The position numbers and the translations under genes were made by a program. Shown one piece after another: positions 9,263 through 17,631 of a stretch of DNA of 64,000 nt. The notes under the pieces are model-generated. The model did not search any database. It saw only the letters and a program-made list of their open reading frames with translations, and was not told the origin of the DNA. Positions within the stretch are counted from its first letter, which is position 1. Each line of letters starts with the position of its first letter. Source of the stretch: G963662655 sp963665015 (GTDB lineage Bacteria; Cloacimonadota; Cloacimonadia; Cloacimonadales; JAIOQZ01); NCBI GenBank assembly GCA_963665015.2, contig CAXXSY010000003.1:682001-746000 (forward strand), in the 5' to 3' direction.

Positions 9263-10066
9263 ATGAAAAAATCACAGAAACAAATCGCGCTCGAGCGAAG
9301 ACTGCTCAAGATGCTGGAAGGAAAAGCGCGAGAGACAGCACAGCTGATATTCGACGATCCCGAGATTCAGCTCATGCACGATTACGCCAACGTTGTATCC
9401 ATCCGCCGACTGGGATTCAACGACCATGGACCCGTACACATGCGGATGGCGGCACTGAACGCCATGAAAATGTTCAAGCTTCTGGAAGACGCAGGCATCA
9501 AATTCAATCTGGAGAAAGAGGGTATCGGCTCGGTCGAGGACAGCCGTGTGGCGGTCTTGATGGCGTCGCTGTTCCACGACTTCGGCATGACCGTCGCGCG
9601 CAGTTCGCACGAGCATCTCAGCGTCATCCTGGCCATGCCCGTCACCGAACGACTCCTGAAAGTACTCTATCCGGACGATCTGCATAGCCAGGTTATCTTG
9701 CGGTCGCTCATCGCGGAGGGAATTCTCGGTCACATGGCGACCACCAAAATACACACCCTCGAGGCCGGACTCGTCCTGATCGGCGACGGCTGCGACTTGG
9801 AAAAGGGACGCGCTCGCATCCCGCAACTTATTCGTAACGAACCCCGCGTGGGAGATATCCACCGCTATTCGGCGGGTGAGATCAACAAGGTGAAGATATT
9901 GAAGGGCGAGAGTAAGCCTATCCGGATCATGGTCGAGATGAACCAGTCGGTGGGATTCTTCCAGGTCGAGGAGGTGCTTTTCACCAAGATCGCATCCAGC
10001 CCGGTCAAGCCCTACATCGAGCTTTACGCCGGCGTCGATGGCGAGGAACCGCTAAAGTATCTGTAG
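9263..10066 (+). CDS. HD-domain phosphohydrolase-like protein
   Basis: The 267-residue protein has a single HD domain: HGPVHMRMAALNAMKM (~55-70) gives the first metal His, SLFHDFGMTVARSSHEH (~112-128) the HD pair, and later GILGHMA and GDGCDLEKGRAR (~160-190) resemble the distal ligands of HD hydrolases. The C-terminal ~70 residues form a separate predicted beta-rich segment (INKVKILKGESKPIRIMVEM). The substrate is unknown; nucleotides or cyclic nucleotides are usual for the family. The start has GAGGTAAGAAAAG upstream. It stands alone and ends at a terminator. Confidence 0.8.
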   Translation: MKKSQKQIALERRLLKMLEGKARETAQLIFDDPEIQLMHDYANVVSIRRLGFNDHGPVHMRMAALNAMKMFKLLEDAGIKFNLEKEGIGSVEDSRVAVLMASLFHDFGMTVARSSHEHLSVILAMPVTERLLKVLYPDDLHSQVILRSLIAEGILGHMATTKIHTLEAGLVLIGDGCDLEKGRARIPQLIRNEPRVGDIHRYSAGEINKVKILKGESKPIRIMVEMNQSVGFFQVEEVLFTKIASSPVKPYIELYAGVDGEEPLKYL

Positions 10067-10086
10067 CCCTCTCTGAATACTCCTTT

Positions 10087-10121
10087 CCCCTGTTCAGGGG
10101 AAAGGCCGGGACAGGGGTTTT
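10087..10121 (+). terminator. Terminator after the HD-domain gene
   Basis: CCCCTGT (10087-10093) pairs with ACAGGGG (10111-10117) and is followed by TTTT. A competing inner hairpin TTTCCCCTG-TT-CAGGGGAAA (10084-10103) overlaps it. It separates two convergent genes. Confidence 0.6.
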
Positions 10122-10123
10122 CC

Positions 10124-11230
10124 TCACTCTTCCGTTTGCTTCGCGTTTACAATCACCTTCAGGCGATCAATCTCGAGGCTGAGGTCTTTGATTTTCTTCT
10201 CGTATTGCTCCTGCAACAATTCCAGTTCATCCGTGTGTCGATCGACGTACAGCGAGTGGGTCAGCTTGCAATGGACGTGCAACGAGCTGATCGCCGTTTT
10301 CAGTCGGCCCCGTTCCTGGTGAATCGAGCTCATCAGGAAGAATCCGTTGGTAAATTCCTCTCGAATTTTATACTTCCAGGCGAGGATAATCGCCTTCCGG
10401 CAATCTTCAAAGGCGTGTTCGTACTCGTGCATATCCAGAAAGTTCTTTGCGCTCGACAGATAGATGTTGGGCAGGAGGAAGTGCAACTGGAGTTTTTCGG
10501 TGATTTGCGTGGCCTTCCGGAAGTACGCCTGCGCCTCTTCGAAATTCCGCTTGGCGCTGTTCCACAAGCCAAGATTCTGTAAGACATTGGCATAGAGGCG
10601 GGGATTGGTCGAGTGTTCCTCAAACATCTCGAGCGCGGACGAGAAAAACTCGTACGCCAGATCCTGATTGCTCAGCTTGTCGATCTGCGAAATGAGATTA
10701 CGGACGAGGGGACTGGCTATTTCACCGGCTTCCAGAGCATCTTTGAGTAACGTGAGGGATTCAAGATTCTTGTGCTCGAACTTGTCCGTCTTCGATTCCC
10801 AATAGACGCCGCCAATATTCGTCAGATTCACTGAAATCTTCTCGTTCATCTGCAACAGGGCCGAATAGTAGAGTGATTTCAGGTAGCAATCGAGACATTT
10901 TTCCAGTTCATACAGCCGGAAATAGACCATGCCCAGGTTGTTATAGACCGACAGAGCCTGATTCTTGTTTTCCCTGTCCAGATATTCCAACGCCTGCGTT
11001 CCATAGTGAAGGGCTTTTTTGTTGTGTCCCACAAAATAATGCGTTACCGTCAGCACGTTGCAGGCGTCGCAGATAAGCTTGCGTGAGCCGATGTCCTTCG
11101 CGTTCTTGAGCGCGCGCAGACCATAGCTGTTGCTCGTTTCGTACGATTGCTCCCAGTTTGCACGGGAAAATTCCAGCAGTTGCTCTATCTCTTTTTCCCG
11201 ATTATTCATTTTGTCTGGTGCCTTTTTCAT
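10124..11230 (-). CDS. Tetratricopeptide-repeat protein
   Basis: The 368-residue protein is built of about seven helical TPR-like repeats, for example ALHYGTQALEYLDRENKN, ALSVYNNLGMVYFRLYE and LYANVLQNLGLWNSAKRNF, and ends in a coiled-coil segment (ELELLQEQYEKKIKDLSLEID, ~335-360). There is no signal peptide or DNA-binding domain, so a cytoplasmic scaffold is most likely. Similar TPR plus coiled-coil parts occur at the N-terminus of diguanylate cyclases and histidine kinases, but no such output domain is present here. It is monocistronic and convergent with the HD-domain gene. The start has GAGGAC five bases upstream. Confidence 0.75.
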   Translation of the reverse strand: MKKAPDKMNNREKEIEQLLEFSRANWEQSYETSNSYGLRALKNAKDIGSRKLICDACNVLTVTHYFVGHNKKALHYGTQALEYLDRENKNQALSVYNNLGMVYFRLYELEKCLDCYLKSLYYSALLQMNEKISVNLTNIGGVYWESKTDKFEHKNLESLTLLKDALEAGEIASPLVRNLISQIDKLSNQDLAYEFFSSALEMFEEHSTNPRLYANVLQNLGLWNSAKRNFEEAQAYFRKATQITEKLQLHFLLPNIYLSSAKNFLDMHEYEHAFEDCRKAIILAWKYKIREEFTNGFFLMSSIHQERGRLKTAISSLHVHCKLTHSLYVDRHTDELELLQEQYEKKIKDLSLEIDRLKVIVNAKQTEE

Positions 11231-11393
11231 GAAGTCCTCGTACTAAGGATATGCATTTCCACCCCGGATGTCAACTTATTTACTCGTGAAAAGGCGTTGC
11301 AATTGACAGAGACATCATGACTACGTCGGTGCGTGGTTAATACCGTGCAGAAATTTCTGGCTCTGTTGGATATTTGACGGCCCGTGGGAGAAG

Positions 11394-11555
11394 CGATGCG
11401 GTCGGCCTGGGGATTCGAATTTGCGAGCAAATTCACAGACGTCCGCGTACCCAGGGGGAGCTCGCCTGGAGGTCGAGCGCTACAGGAGAAAGAGGATGCA
11501 GACAGGGATGCCTCCGCTCCAATGCCTCTCCCTTCTGTCTCCTGACTCCTGTCTT
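11394..11555. repeat. Degenerate family 1 hairpins plus GACAGGAGTC tract
   Basis: The 330 bases between the TPR gene and hydF hold no gene. They contain a family 1 element with the inner GAATTTGC-GA-GCAAATTC hairpin (11413-11432), a hairpin-like GAGCTCGCC...GGTCGAGCGCTAC (11459-11483), an imperfect GCAGACAGGGATGCCTCC, and the complement of the purine tract (TGTCTCCTGACTCCTGTC, 11536-11553) also found at 22.9, 24.3 and 61.3 kb. Confidence 0.65.
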
Positions 11556-11562
11556 CTGTTTA

Positions 11563-12762
11563 CTATTTGTAGAACGGCTCTACCACGCGATCGAGCACAC
11601 CGTGCAGCTTCGATATGGCGACGCCGTAGTTGGTCACATCGACATGTCGTCGGGAGCACTCGCGTAATCTTCGCATCACCTCCATGCGGTTCATCATGCA
11701 GCCGCCGCAGTGGATCACTAGGGCGTATTTCTCGAGGTCTTCCGGGAAGTCGTGACCGGAGACCACCTCGATTTCGAGTTCCTTGCCGGTGTATTGCCTG
11801 AGCCAGCGCGGGATTTTCACCCGTCCGATGTCGTCCGACTGCACGTGGTGCGAGCAGGCCTCCGCGATGAGTACCTTGTCGCCGTCCTCGAGGTCGTCGA
11901 TCTTCTTTGCCCCGTCGATGTACTGATCCAGGTCGCCCTTGTAGCGTGCGAAGACGGTGGAGAAGGTCGTCAGCGGGATATCGGGCGTGACGTCGCCGGA
12001 CGCCTTCAGGATCACCTGCGAATCGGTGACAACCAGATCGGGTTCCTTCGCGAGCTTGCGTAGCGCGTCCTCGAGCTCGCGCTCCTTGACGATCACGCCG
12101 ATGGCGTCGTTGTCGAGGATTTCGCGTAACACCTGCACCTGCGGCAGGATCAATCGACCCTTGGGCGCCGCGAGGTCGATTGGTGTGACCAGAACGACGA
12201 GGTCGCCGGCACGGATCAGGTCGCCGATGAGTACTTTCTCGACCAGGAATTCGCCCGGCACGATGGTCGCGAGCATCTCCTTGAAATCCGTCACGCCGTC
12301 GCCGTTGACGCTCGATACGCTCCTCCACGGGATGCCGCGCGATTCGCAGAACTCGATGTCGGAATCTCTCACGTCGGCGAGGTCGATCTTGTTGAAAGCC
12401 ACCACGAATGGGATTTTCAGGTTCTGTGTCTCCTCGATGATCGGTTTGACCTTCTCGTCGATTCCCTCCTGATCCACCACCACGATGGCGATGTCGCTGC
12501 GGAAGAGGATGCGGCGGGTGGATTTGACGCGCTTTTCGCCCAGTTCGCCCGTATCGTCGATGCCGGCGGTATCGTAGATGGTGACCGGCCCGATGGGGAG
12601 CAGTTCGTAGGGCTTGGCGACGGGATCGGTGGTGGTTCCGGCGGTGTCCGAAACGATGGCGATATCCTGTCCGGTGAGGGCGTTGATGAGCGAGGATTTT
12701 CCCGCGTTGCGTTTGCCCACGATGGCGATGATGAGTCGTTCTCCGCGCGGTGCCTTAGCCAT
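11563..12762 (-). CDS. hydF: [FeFe]-hydrogenase maturation GTPase HydF
   Basis: HydF is the scaffold that receives the 2Fe precursor made by HydG and HydE and delivers it to apo-hydrogenase. The 399-residue protein shows the G domain (P-loop GKRNAGKSS, switch TAGTTTDP, DTAG, NKIDL) and the C-terminal iron-sulfur ligands in EACSHH (~302) and HCGGC (~357). I start at 12762 rather than upstream because MAKAPRGERL is preceded by AAGGAGGCAAA and matches the family N-terminus; this start lies eight bases inside the end of hydE, so the two are translationally coupled. It is the last gene of the hyd operon. Confidence 0.96.
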   Translation of the reverse strand: MAKAPRGERLIIAIVGKRNAGKSSLINALTGQDIAIVSDTAGTTTDPVAKPYELLPIGPVTIYDTAGIDDTGELGEKRVKSTRRILFRSDIAIVVVDQEGIDEKVKPIIEETQNLKIPFVVAFNKIDLADVRDSDIEFCESRGIPWRSVSSVNGDGVTDFKEMLATIVPGEFLVEKVLIGDLIRAGDLVVLVTPIDLAAPKGRLILPQVQVLREILDNDAIGVIVKERELEDALRKLAKEPDLVVTDSQVILKASGDVTPDIPLTTFSTVFARYKGDLDQYIDGAKKIDDLEDGDKVLIAEACSHHVQSDDIGRVKIPRWLRQYTGKELEIEVVSGHDFPEDLEKYALVIHCGGCMMNRMEVMRRLRECSRRHVDVTNYGVAISKLHGVLDRVVEPFYK

Positions 12763-13810
12763 TTTGCCTCCTTCTGAAATGCGGCGAATCGCCCCATTCG
12801 CCGTAGCGGATCGATTCGCCCACCGACTGGATGCGTCCTTCGAGGCAGGAGCGGCACATGCTTGCGTTTTCATCGACGCAGGGTTTGTCCTCGTAGAGCA
12901 GGTATTGCTTGCGGTATTTGGTGTCGGTGATGACCGGCATGATAATGTTGGCTCCGGCGCGCAGTCCATATTCGCGTCCTTTGGGATCGAGCGCTTGCAG
13001 TGCGGTCGTGGAGGCGATGTTGACGTCTTTGAGGACGATCCTGGTGAGCGCGATCATGCGTAGTGCCAGATCGAGCTGACGTTCCTTGTCGAAGTTGGGC
13101 ATCTTCTCGGCGAGCGGGGTGTCGTGGTGCACCACGTAGGGCCCCATGCCGATCATGTCGATGTCCCGTTTCTTGAAGAAGCGGATGTCGTCGGCGAGGT
13201 CTTCTGCGGTCTGACCGGGTAGTCCGATCATGACGCCGGTTCCCACCTGATAGCCGAGTTTACGTAGGTTGTCGAGACTTTCCAGCCGGATGTCGTGCTT
13301 GTGATCGGCCGGATGCAGCGTGCGGTAGAGTTCCTGGTTGGAAGTCTCGATGCGGAGCAGGTACCTGTGAGCACCCGCGTCGAACCAGCGCTTGAACGTC
13401 TCTTCGGTCTGCTCGCCCAGCGACAGCGTGATGCCGAGATTCCATTGCGACTTGATTTTTCTAAGAATTCGCTCTACGAACTCGACGAATTGCTCGTCGC
13501 TACGCTCACCGCTCTGGAGAACCAGGCTGCCGTAGTTGGCGTCGTGGCACCACTTCGCCATGTCGAGGATTTCCTCTTCGCTCATCATATAGCGCTCGAC
13601 CTTGCCGTTGCTCTTGCGGATGCCACAGTAGAAACAGTTCTTGGTGCAGATGTTGCTGAACTCGATGATGCCGCGGAAATAGACCACGTTGCCCACGTTT
13701 TCGAGCTTGATCCGATACGCCTCATGGAACATCTGTTCGATGAGTTTCTCGTCCTCGGTGGTCAGCAGTTCAATCAGGTTGTCACGGTTGATATTGTTGA
13801 AATCTATCAT
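12755..13810 (-). CDS. hydE: [FeFe]-hydrogenase maturation radical SAM enzyme HydE
   Basis: HydE is a radical SAM enzyme that processes the HydG-made organometallic iron complex toward the 2Fe subcluster. The 351 residues include the SAM cluster motif CTKNCFYC (~55-62), the SAM-binding GERS-type stretch, and a C-terminal CX7CX2C set (C-VDENASM-C-RS-C, ~316-326) that can bind an accessory cluster as in some thermophile HydE proteins. It follows aspA by only three bases and overlaps hydF, so the genes form one transcription unit. Confidence 0.96.
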   Translation of the reverse strand: MIDFNNINRDNLIELLTTEDEKLIEQMFHEAYRIKLENVGNVVYFRGIIEFSNICTKNCFYCGIRKSNGKVERYMMSEEEILDMAKWCHDANYGSLVLQSGERSDEQFVEFVERILRKIKSQWNLGITLSLGEQTEETFKRWFDAGAHRYLLRIETSNQELYRTLHPADHKHDIRLESLDNLRKLGYQVGTGVMIGLPGQTAEDLADDIRFFKKRDIDMIGMGPYVVHHDTPLAEKMPNFDKERQLDLALRMIALTRIVLKDVNIASTTALQALDPKGREYGLRAGANIIMPVITDTKYRKQYLLYEDKPCVDENASMCRSCLEGRIQSVGESIRYGEWGDSPHFRRRQNG

Positions 13811-13813
13811 GAT

Positions 13814-15178
13814 TCAATACCCCAGTTTATACATGTTTTTGGGCGCAAGAAGGTACTCGAGTTCGTCCATCGGGATGCTCTCCGATTCGCTGATGTGATC
13901 CAGCACGGAAACGCCCTTCTCCGCGGCTTCTCTGATCAGCGATTCGACCTTGTGATAACCGAGTCGCGGTACCAGCACCGTCGCGATCAGCGGACTCTTC
14001 ATCAGGTTCTCGCGGCACGAATCTTCGTTTGCCCGGATGCCGTCCACGCAGCGTTCTCTGAAAATGCGCGATACGTTTTGAAGGATTTCCAGCGATTCCA
14101 TCATGGTGTAGGCGATCAGCGGGTAGAACTGGTTCAGTTCGAGCTGCCCGAGGCTGGTGGCATGCGTGATGAGCGAATCGTTCGCCATGATCTTCAGCGC
14201 CGCCTGCGATACCGCCTCCGGGATCACCGGGTTTACTTTTCCCGGCATAATGCTGCTACCCGCCTGCATGGCCGGAAGCGTTATTTCCGATAATCCGCCG
14301 TGCGGTCCGCTTGCGAGCAATCTCAGGTCGCTTGCGATCTTGAAGAGGTTCACCGCGTACGCCTTGAGGATACCCGAGACCTCTGCGATGGCGTCGAGGT
14401 TCTGCGTTGCATCGACGAGGTTTTCGCCGCGCGCGATGTTCAGTCCGGTGATCCGCCGTAGCACGTCTGTCGTCTTGAAGATGTACTTCCGTGGCGCGCC
14501 CAGACCGGTTCCGATGGCGGTTCCGCCGAGGTTGATCACCTTGATTCGCTCGCGGCACTTGAATATCCTCCACCGGTCGCGCGCGATGGCTTCAGCGTAC
14601 GCGCCGAACTCCTGTCCGAGCGTCATGGGCACCGCGTCCTGGAGTTGCGTCCTTCCAAGCTTCACCACGTCGTGGAACTGCTGTTCCTTCGCCTGAAAGG
14701 TGTCCTGAAGCTTTGCCACGTCGTTTTCCAGCGCGCGCAATTGCTTCAGCAGCGTAACCACTACCGCGGTGGGATAGACGTCGTTGGTCGATTGGTGCAT
14801 GTTCACGTCGCGTAGCGGATGGACGTCGTCCCCCGCGAGCCGCGCGATCACCTCATTCATGTTCATGTTGGTCGAGGTTCCGGCACCGCCCTGTAGCGCG
14901 TCGAGCGTGAACTGCTCGATGTTTTTGCCCTCCGCGATCTCGCGGCAAGCGCTCTGGATCGCCATGCCTTTGCGCTTATCGAGGTATTCCAGATCGGTGT
15001 TGGCGATGGCGCACGCCAGCTTTACCTCCGCCAGCGACCGGATGAAGAGTGGGTGGCTCCGCAATCCCGAGATGGGAAAGTTTTCGAGCGCACGGGCGGT
15101 GTGGACGCCGTAGCGTTTATCCGCAGGGATCGTCATCTCGCCCAGCGCGTCGCGTTCGATTCTTGTTTTGTCGCTCAA
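13814..15178 (-). CDS. aspA: Aspartate ammonia-lyase (fumarase/aspartase superfamily)
   Basis: This 454-residue enzyme of the class II fumarase/aspartase family should convert aspartate to fumarate and ammonia. Signature regions are GAGTSTNMNMNEV (~98), the TNDVYPTA segment and the catalytic-loop motif GSSIMPGKVNP (~311-321). The start codon is TTG with GGGAG nearby. It is inserted between hydG and hydE with gaps of 13 and 3 bases, so it is part of the hydrogenase maturation operon. Such neighbourhoods have been noticed in other hydrogenase-bearing bacteria and suggest ammonia or fumarate supply linked to maturation. Fumarase activity cannot be fully excluded, but the sequence is aspartase-like. 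Confidence 0.88.
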   Translation of the reverse strand: MSDKTRIERDALGEMTIPADKRYGVHTARALENFPISGLRSHPLFIRSLAEVKLACAIANTDLEYLDKRKGMAIQSACREIAEGKNIEQFTLDALQGGAGTSTNMNMNEVIARLAGDDVHPLRDVNMHQSTNDVYPTAVVVTLLKQLRALENDVAKLQDTFQAKEQQFHDVVKLGRTQLQDAVPMTLGQEFGAYAEAIARDRWRIFKCRERIKVINLGGTAIGTGLGAPRKYIFKTTDVLRRITGLNIARGENLVDATQNLDAIAEVSGILKAYAVNLFKIASDLRLLASGPHGGLSEITLPAMQAGSSIMPGKVNPVIPEAVSQAALKIMANDSLITHATSLGQLELNQFYPLIAYTMMESLEILQNVSRIFRERCVDGIRANEDSCRENLMKSPLIATVLVPRLGYHKVESLIREAAEKGVSVLDHISESESIPMDELEYLLAPKNMYKLGY

Positions 15179-15191
15179 GTGCCGCTCCCGT

Positions 15192-16598
15192 TTAGAAGTA
15201 GAGGTCTCTTTCGCCGCCGCGCACGCGGTCTATGCGCTTGATAATCTCGGCTTTGGTTCCTTCGTCGCCGATCATCTCGATTTCCTCGGAAAGCTGCGCG
15301 AGGCATGCTTCCTTCGTGTCGTCCGTCGCGTAGTCCTCGACGTATTCCAGCAGGGTGAGGATGGCGTTGGGTGTGCAGTAGCGTTTCACGAAGCCCGGGA
15401 TGGCGAATTCCATGAAGTGCTCGCCGGTCCTTCCCAGGCGGTAGCACGCGGTGCAGAAGGATGGATTGTAGCCGCTGCGGGCGAGTTCGGCGATCACTTC
15501 GTCGAGCGTGCGGTTGTCGCAGAGGGTGAACTGGCTCTTGCGGAAGGAGCCGTCGTCCTTGGCGGCGTAGTCGCCGATGCCGATGCTGGAGCCGGCGTCG
15601 ATCTGCGAGACGCCGTAGCGCATCACCTCGTTGCGAATCTCGATCGGTTCGCGCGCGGTGAGGATCATGCCGGTATAGGGCACCGCGAGCCGGATGATGG
15701 CGACGAGTTTCTTGAAATCGTCGTCGAATACTTTGTAGGGCGGGTGCTTGGTGAAGTCGGTGTTGTTGGCCAGTTCGATGCGCGGGAAGGAGATGGTGTG
15801 CGGTCCGATGTTGAATCTATCTTCGAGGTGGATGGTGTGGTAGAGCAGTCCCATGACCTCGAACCGCCAGTCGTAGAGTCCCATGAGTGCGCCGATGCCA
15901 AGATCGTCGATACCGCCTTCCATGGCGCGATCGAGTCCGTAGAGGCGCCAGTTGAAATCGCTCTTGGGTCCGCTGGGGTGCATTCTCTGGTAGGTGGGCA
16001 GGTGGTAGGTCTCCTGGAAAATCTGGTAGGTGCCGATGCCGGCTTCTTTGACCAGCTTGAAACCCTCGACGTCCAGCGGGGCCGCGTTAATGTTGACGCG
16101 TCGGATTTCGCCCTTGCCCTCCTTGGTGGCATAGACCTTTTTCACCGTGTCGTGGATGAACTGCGCGTCGTAGCGCGGGTGCTCGCCATAGACCAGGATG
16201 AGGCGTTTGTGTCCTCTGGTGACCAGCGAGCGCACTTCCGCTTCGAGCTGCTGCATGGAGAGGGTGTTGCGTTCAGCCTCGGTGTTGGAGACGCGGAAAC
16301 CGCAATAAACGCAGTCGTTGATGCATTCGTTGCCGATGTAGAGCGGCGCGAAAAGGACGATACGGTTGCCGTAGATGCGCTCCTTGAGTTCGTGTGCGCC
16401 TTCCTGGATTTCGTGGATCAGGTCTGGGTCTTCCGCTCCGATGAGGCAGGCGACTTCGTCCGGATCGAGCCGGTTCTTATCGAGCGATTTCTGGATGATG
16501 TCCTTTACGCGAGCGTGATCGGGGTGGCGGTGCTGCTCCAGTAACGATTCGATCGTCTCGGTGGGGATGAAAGATTCGGGCTGTGGTGTGATTTTCAT
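15192..16598 (-). CDS. hydG: [FeFe]-hydrogenase maturation tyrosine lyase HydG
   Basis: HydG is a radical SAM enzyme that cleaves tyrosine to provide CO, cyanide and iron in the form of an organometallic synthon. The 468-residue protein has the SAM cluster motif CINDCVYC (~95-102) and the C-terminal auxiliary cluster motif CX2CX22C beginning FCTACYRLGRTGEHF (~409). The start at 16598 has AAAGGAG seven bases upstream and gives the normal N-terminus; an in-frame extension to 16793 lacks homology-like sequence. It is second in the operon, 29 bases after the small regulator gene. Confidence 0.96.
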   Translation of the reverse strand: MKITPQPESFIPTETIESLLEQHRHPDHARVKDIIQKSLDKNRLDPDEVACLIGAEDPDLIHEIQEGAHELKERIYGNRIVLFAPLYIGNECINDCVYCGFRVSNTEAERNTLSMQQLEAEVRSLVTRGHKRLILVYGEHPRYDAQFIHDTVKKVYATKEGKGEIRRVNINAAPLDVEGFKLVKEAGIGTYQIFQETYHLPTYQRMHPSGPKSDFNWRLYGLDRAMEGGIDDLGIGALMGLYDWRFEVMGLLYHTIHLEDRFNIGPHTISFPRIELANNTDFTKHPPYKVFDDDFKKLVAIIRLAVPYTGMILTAREPIEIRNEVMRYGVSQIDAGSSIGIGDYAAKDDGSFRKSQFTLCDNRTLDEVIAELARSGYNPSFCTACYRLGRTGEHFMEFAIPGFVKRYCTPNAILTLLEYVEDYATDDTKEACLAQLSEEIEMIGDEGTKAEIIKRIDRVRGGERDLYF

Positions 16599-16627
16599 CG
16601 TAACTCCTTTATTCTTATCATGATATA

Positions 16628-16876
16628 TTATACTTTGAGGGTTGTCGATTTCGCGCTGACGGACGGGATTTGGCCCAGCCTGCCGGTAAGGGCGCCGAGT
16701 TCGTCGGTGGTCATTTCGGCGACGAGGAAGATGACGGCGCAGTTCTTGTCCGGCATGGGATAGCCGACCCTCAGGTGGATGAACGGTGCGCATTTGTGTA
16801 ATAGTTCGCTTACAGAATGGAAAGCCTTTTCGCGGTCGTAAACAGTGACCGAAATCAAATGGATTCGTTTTTGCAT
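16628..16876 (-). CDS. TM1266-type iron-only hydrogenase system regulator
   Basis: The 82-residue protein is a small ACT/NikR-like ferredoxin-fold domain of the family annotated as putative iron-only hydrogenase system regulator (TM1266). The beginning KRIHLISVTVYDREKAF and the middle HLRVGYPMPDKNCAVIFLV are typical, and the gene regularly sits with hydE/F/G. It opens the operon here. Its ribosome site GGAGG lies in the distal arm of a palindrome directly before the start (16880-16899), suggesting translational or operator control. Family members are not biochemically well understood. Confidence 0.85.
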   Translation of the reverse strand: MQKRIHLISVTVYDREKAFHSVSELLHKCAPFIHLRVGYPMPDKNCAVIFLVAEMTTDELGALTGRLGQIPSVSAKSTTLKV

Positions 16877-16879
16877 TTA

Positions 16880-16899
16880 ACCTCCATCAGGATGGAGGT
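16880..16899 (-). promoter_or_regulatory. Palindrome covering the ribosome site of the hyd operon's first gene
   Basis: ACCTCCATC-AG-GATGGAGGT is a perfect nine-base inverted repeat. On the minus strand its distal arm contains GGAGG, the Shine-Dalgarno sequence of the TM1266-like gene four bases before ATG. It coincides with the expected transcription start of the promoter at 16908-16936. It could be an operator for the regulator or an RNA hairpin that hides the ribosome site. Confidence 0.6.
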
Positions 16900-16907
16900 A
16901 TGACATA

Positions 16908-16936
16908 ATTGTCCGCCGCCATCCCCTTAATGTCAG
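16908..16936 (-). promoter_or_regulatory. Candidate sigma-70 promoter of the hyd operon
   Basis: On the minus strand CTGACA (16931-16936; five of six match to TTGACA) and GACAAT (16908-16913; four of six) are separated by exactly 17 bases. Transcription would begin near 16900, at the edge of the palindrome before the regulator gene. Confidence 0.45.
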
Positions 16937-17020
16937 ATTCATTCCTTCATCGCAGGAACGGAGTTTGAGTTAAGATAAGACACGGGCTTCGTTTGTCAAA
17001 CGAAAAAAGAGGAGACGAAA

Positions 17021-17281
17021 ATGCGCGAGGTCGTTTTGACGCTTCCGAAGATGGAAGGAGAGCACAATCTCGAGATCGAGGTTCGTATCAACGGCAAGGT
17101 CGATAAACTCCATTACCGTGTCGAACTGGTTCAGTGGGAAGAGAATACGCCGACCACGAGCGACAAGATCATGACGCTGAGACATCGTATCAAGGAATAC
17201 GACAAGGACTGGAAACTGATTCAGATCGGTATTCCCGAGAAAGATAAAATCCCACTCGTGTTCAGGAAGATGAAAGAATAG
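17021..17281 (+). CDS. Small conserved-looking hypothetical protein
   Basis: I do not recognise this 86-residue acidic/basic mixed protein. It begins MREVVLTLPKMEGEHNLEIEV and ends KIPLVFRKMKE, is rich in charged residues and beta-strand-like alternation, and has no signal peptide, membrane segment or cysteine. A good ribosome site (GAGGAGACGAAA) precedes the start and a strong hairpin (17316-17340) follows, so it looks like a real single-gene unit. It is divergent from the hyd operon and 350 bases upstream of groES. No function is proposed. Confidence 0.65.
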   Translation: MREVVLTLPKMEGEHNLEIEVRINGKVDKLHYRVELVQWEENTPTTSDKIMTLRHRIKEYDKDWKLIQIGIPEKDKIPLVFRKMKE

Positions 17282-17315
17282 TCATCTATCCGCAACATGC
17301 ATCTACCCTACACTC

Positions 17316-17340
17316 GACTCCCGGATTGACCCCGGGAGTC
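17316..17340 (+). terminator. Hairpin terminator after the small hypothetical gene
   Basis: GACTCCCGG and CCGGGAGTC form a perfect nine-base stem with a seven-base loop, followed by GCTCTTTC. The U-tract is weak. Downstream, 17406-17422 holds a compact family 1 hairpin (GCGGACGG-C-CCGTCCGC); nothing else is seen before the groES promoter. Confidence 0.6.
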
Positions 17341-17531
17341 GCTCTTTCATGATCATGTCGTCCGAAATCGTGTGGTTTCTGTACGGTGGTGGACAACCCT
17401 TGGAATGCGGACGGCCCGTCCGCGTCTCTTTTCCTCATCTCCGCGGACGTCTGTGCATCTGCGAGCGAAGTCGGATCCCCCTTTGGCAGGTTACCCAATA
17501 ACATATCAGATCCCGGCAACGCAGAAAATAC

Positions 17532-17571
17532 TTGACGGCAAAAACTGGCACTCTAAAAAAGTGTTTGCTAA
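17532..17571 (+). promoter_or_regulatory. groES promoter with degenerate CIRCE operator
   Basis: TTGACG (17532-17537) and TAAAAA (17554-17559) form a promoter-like pair with a 16-base spacer. Overlapping it, CTGGCACTC - nine bases - GTTTGCTAA (17545-17571) matches the HrcA operator CIRCE (TTAGCACTC-N9-GAGTGCTAA) at seven of nine positions in each half with the correct spacing. Heat-shock control by HrcA is therefore plausible. Confidence 0.5.
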
Positions 17572-17631
17572 TTTGATTATTCGAATTAGCTTTGAAAGTG
17601 CAAATACAAGAAACCTGTAAGGAGGAACGAT

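Noticed and set aside
11563..12969. Longer HydF reading to 12969
   Set aside because: The extra 69 residues are out-of-frame hydE sequence; the start at 12762 has a strong ribosome site and the correct family N-terminus.
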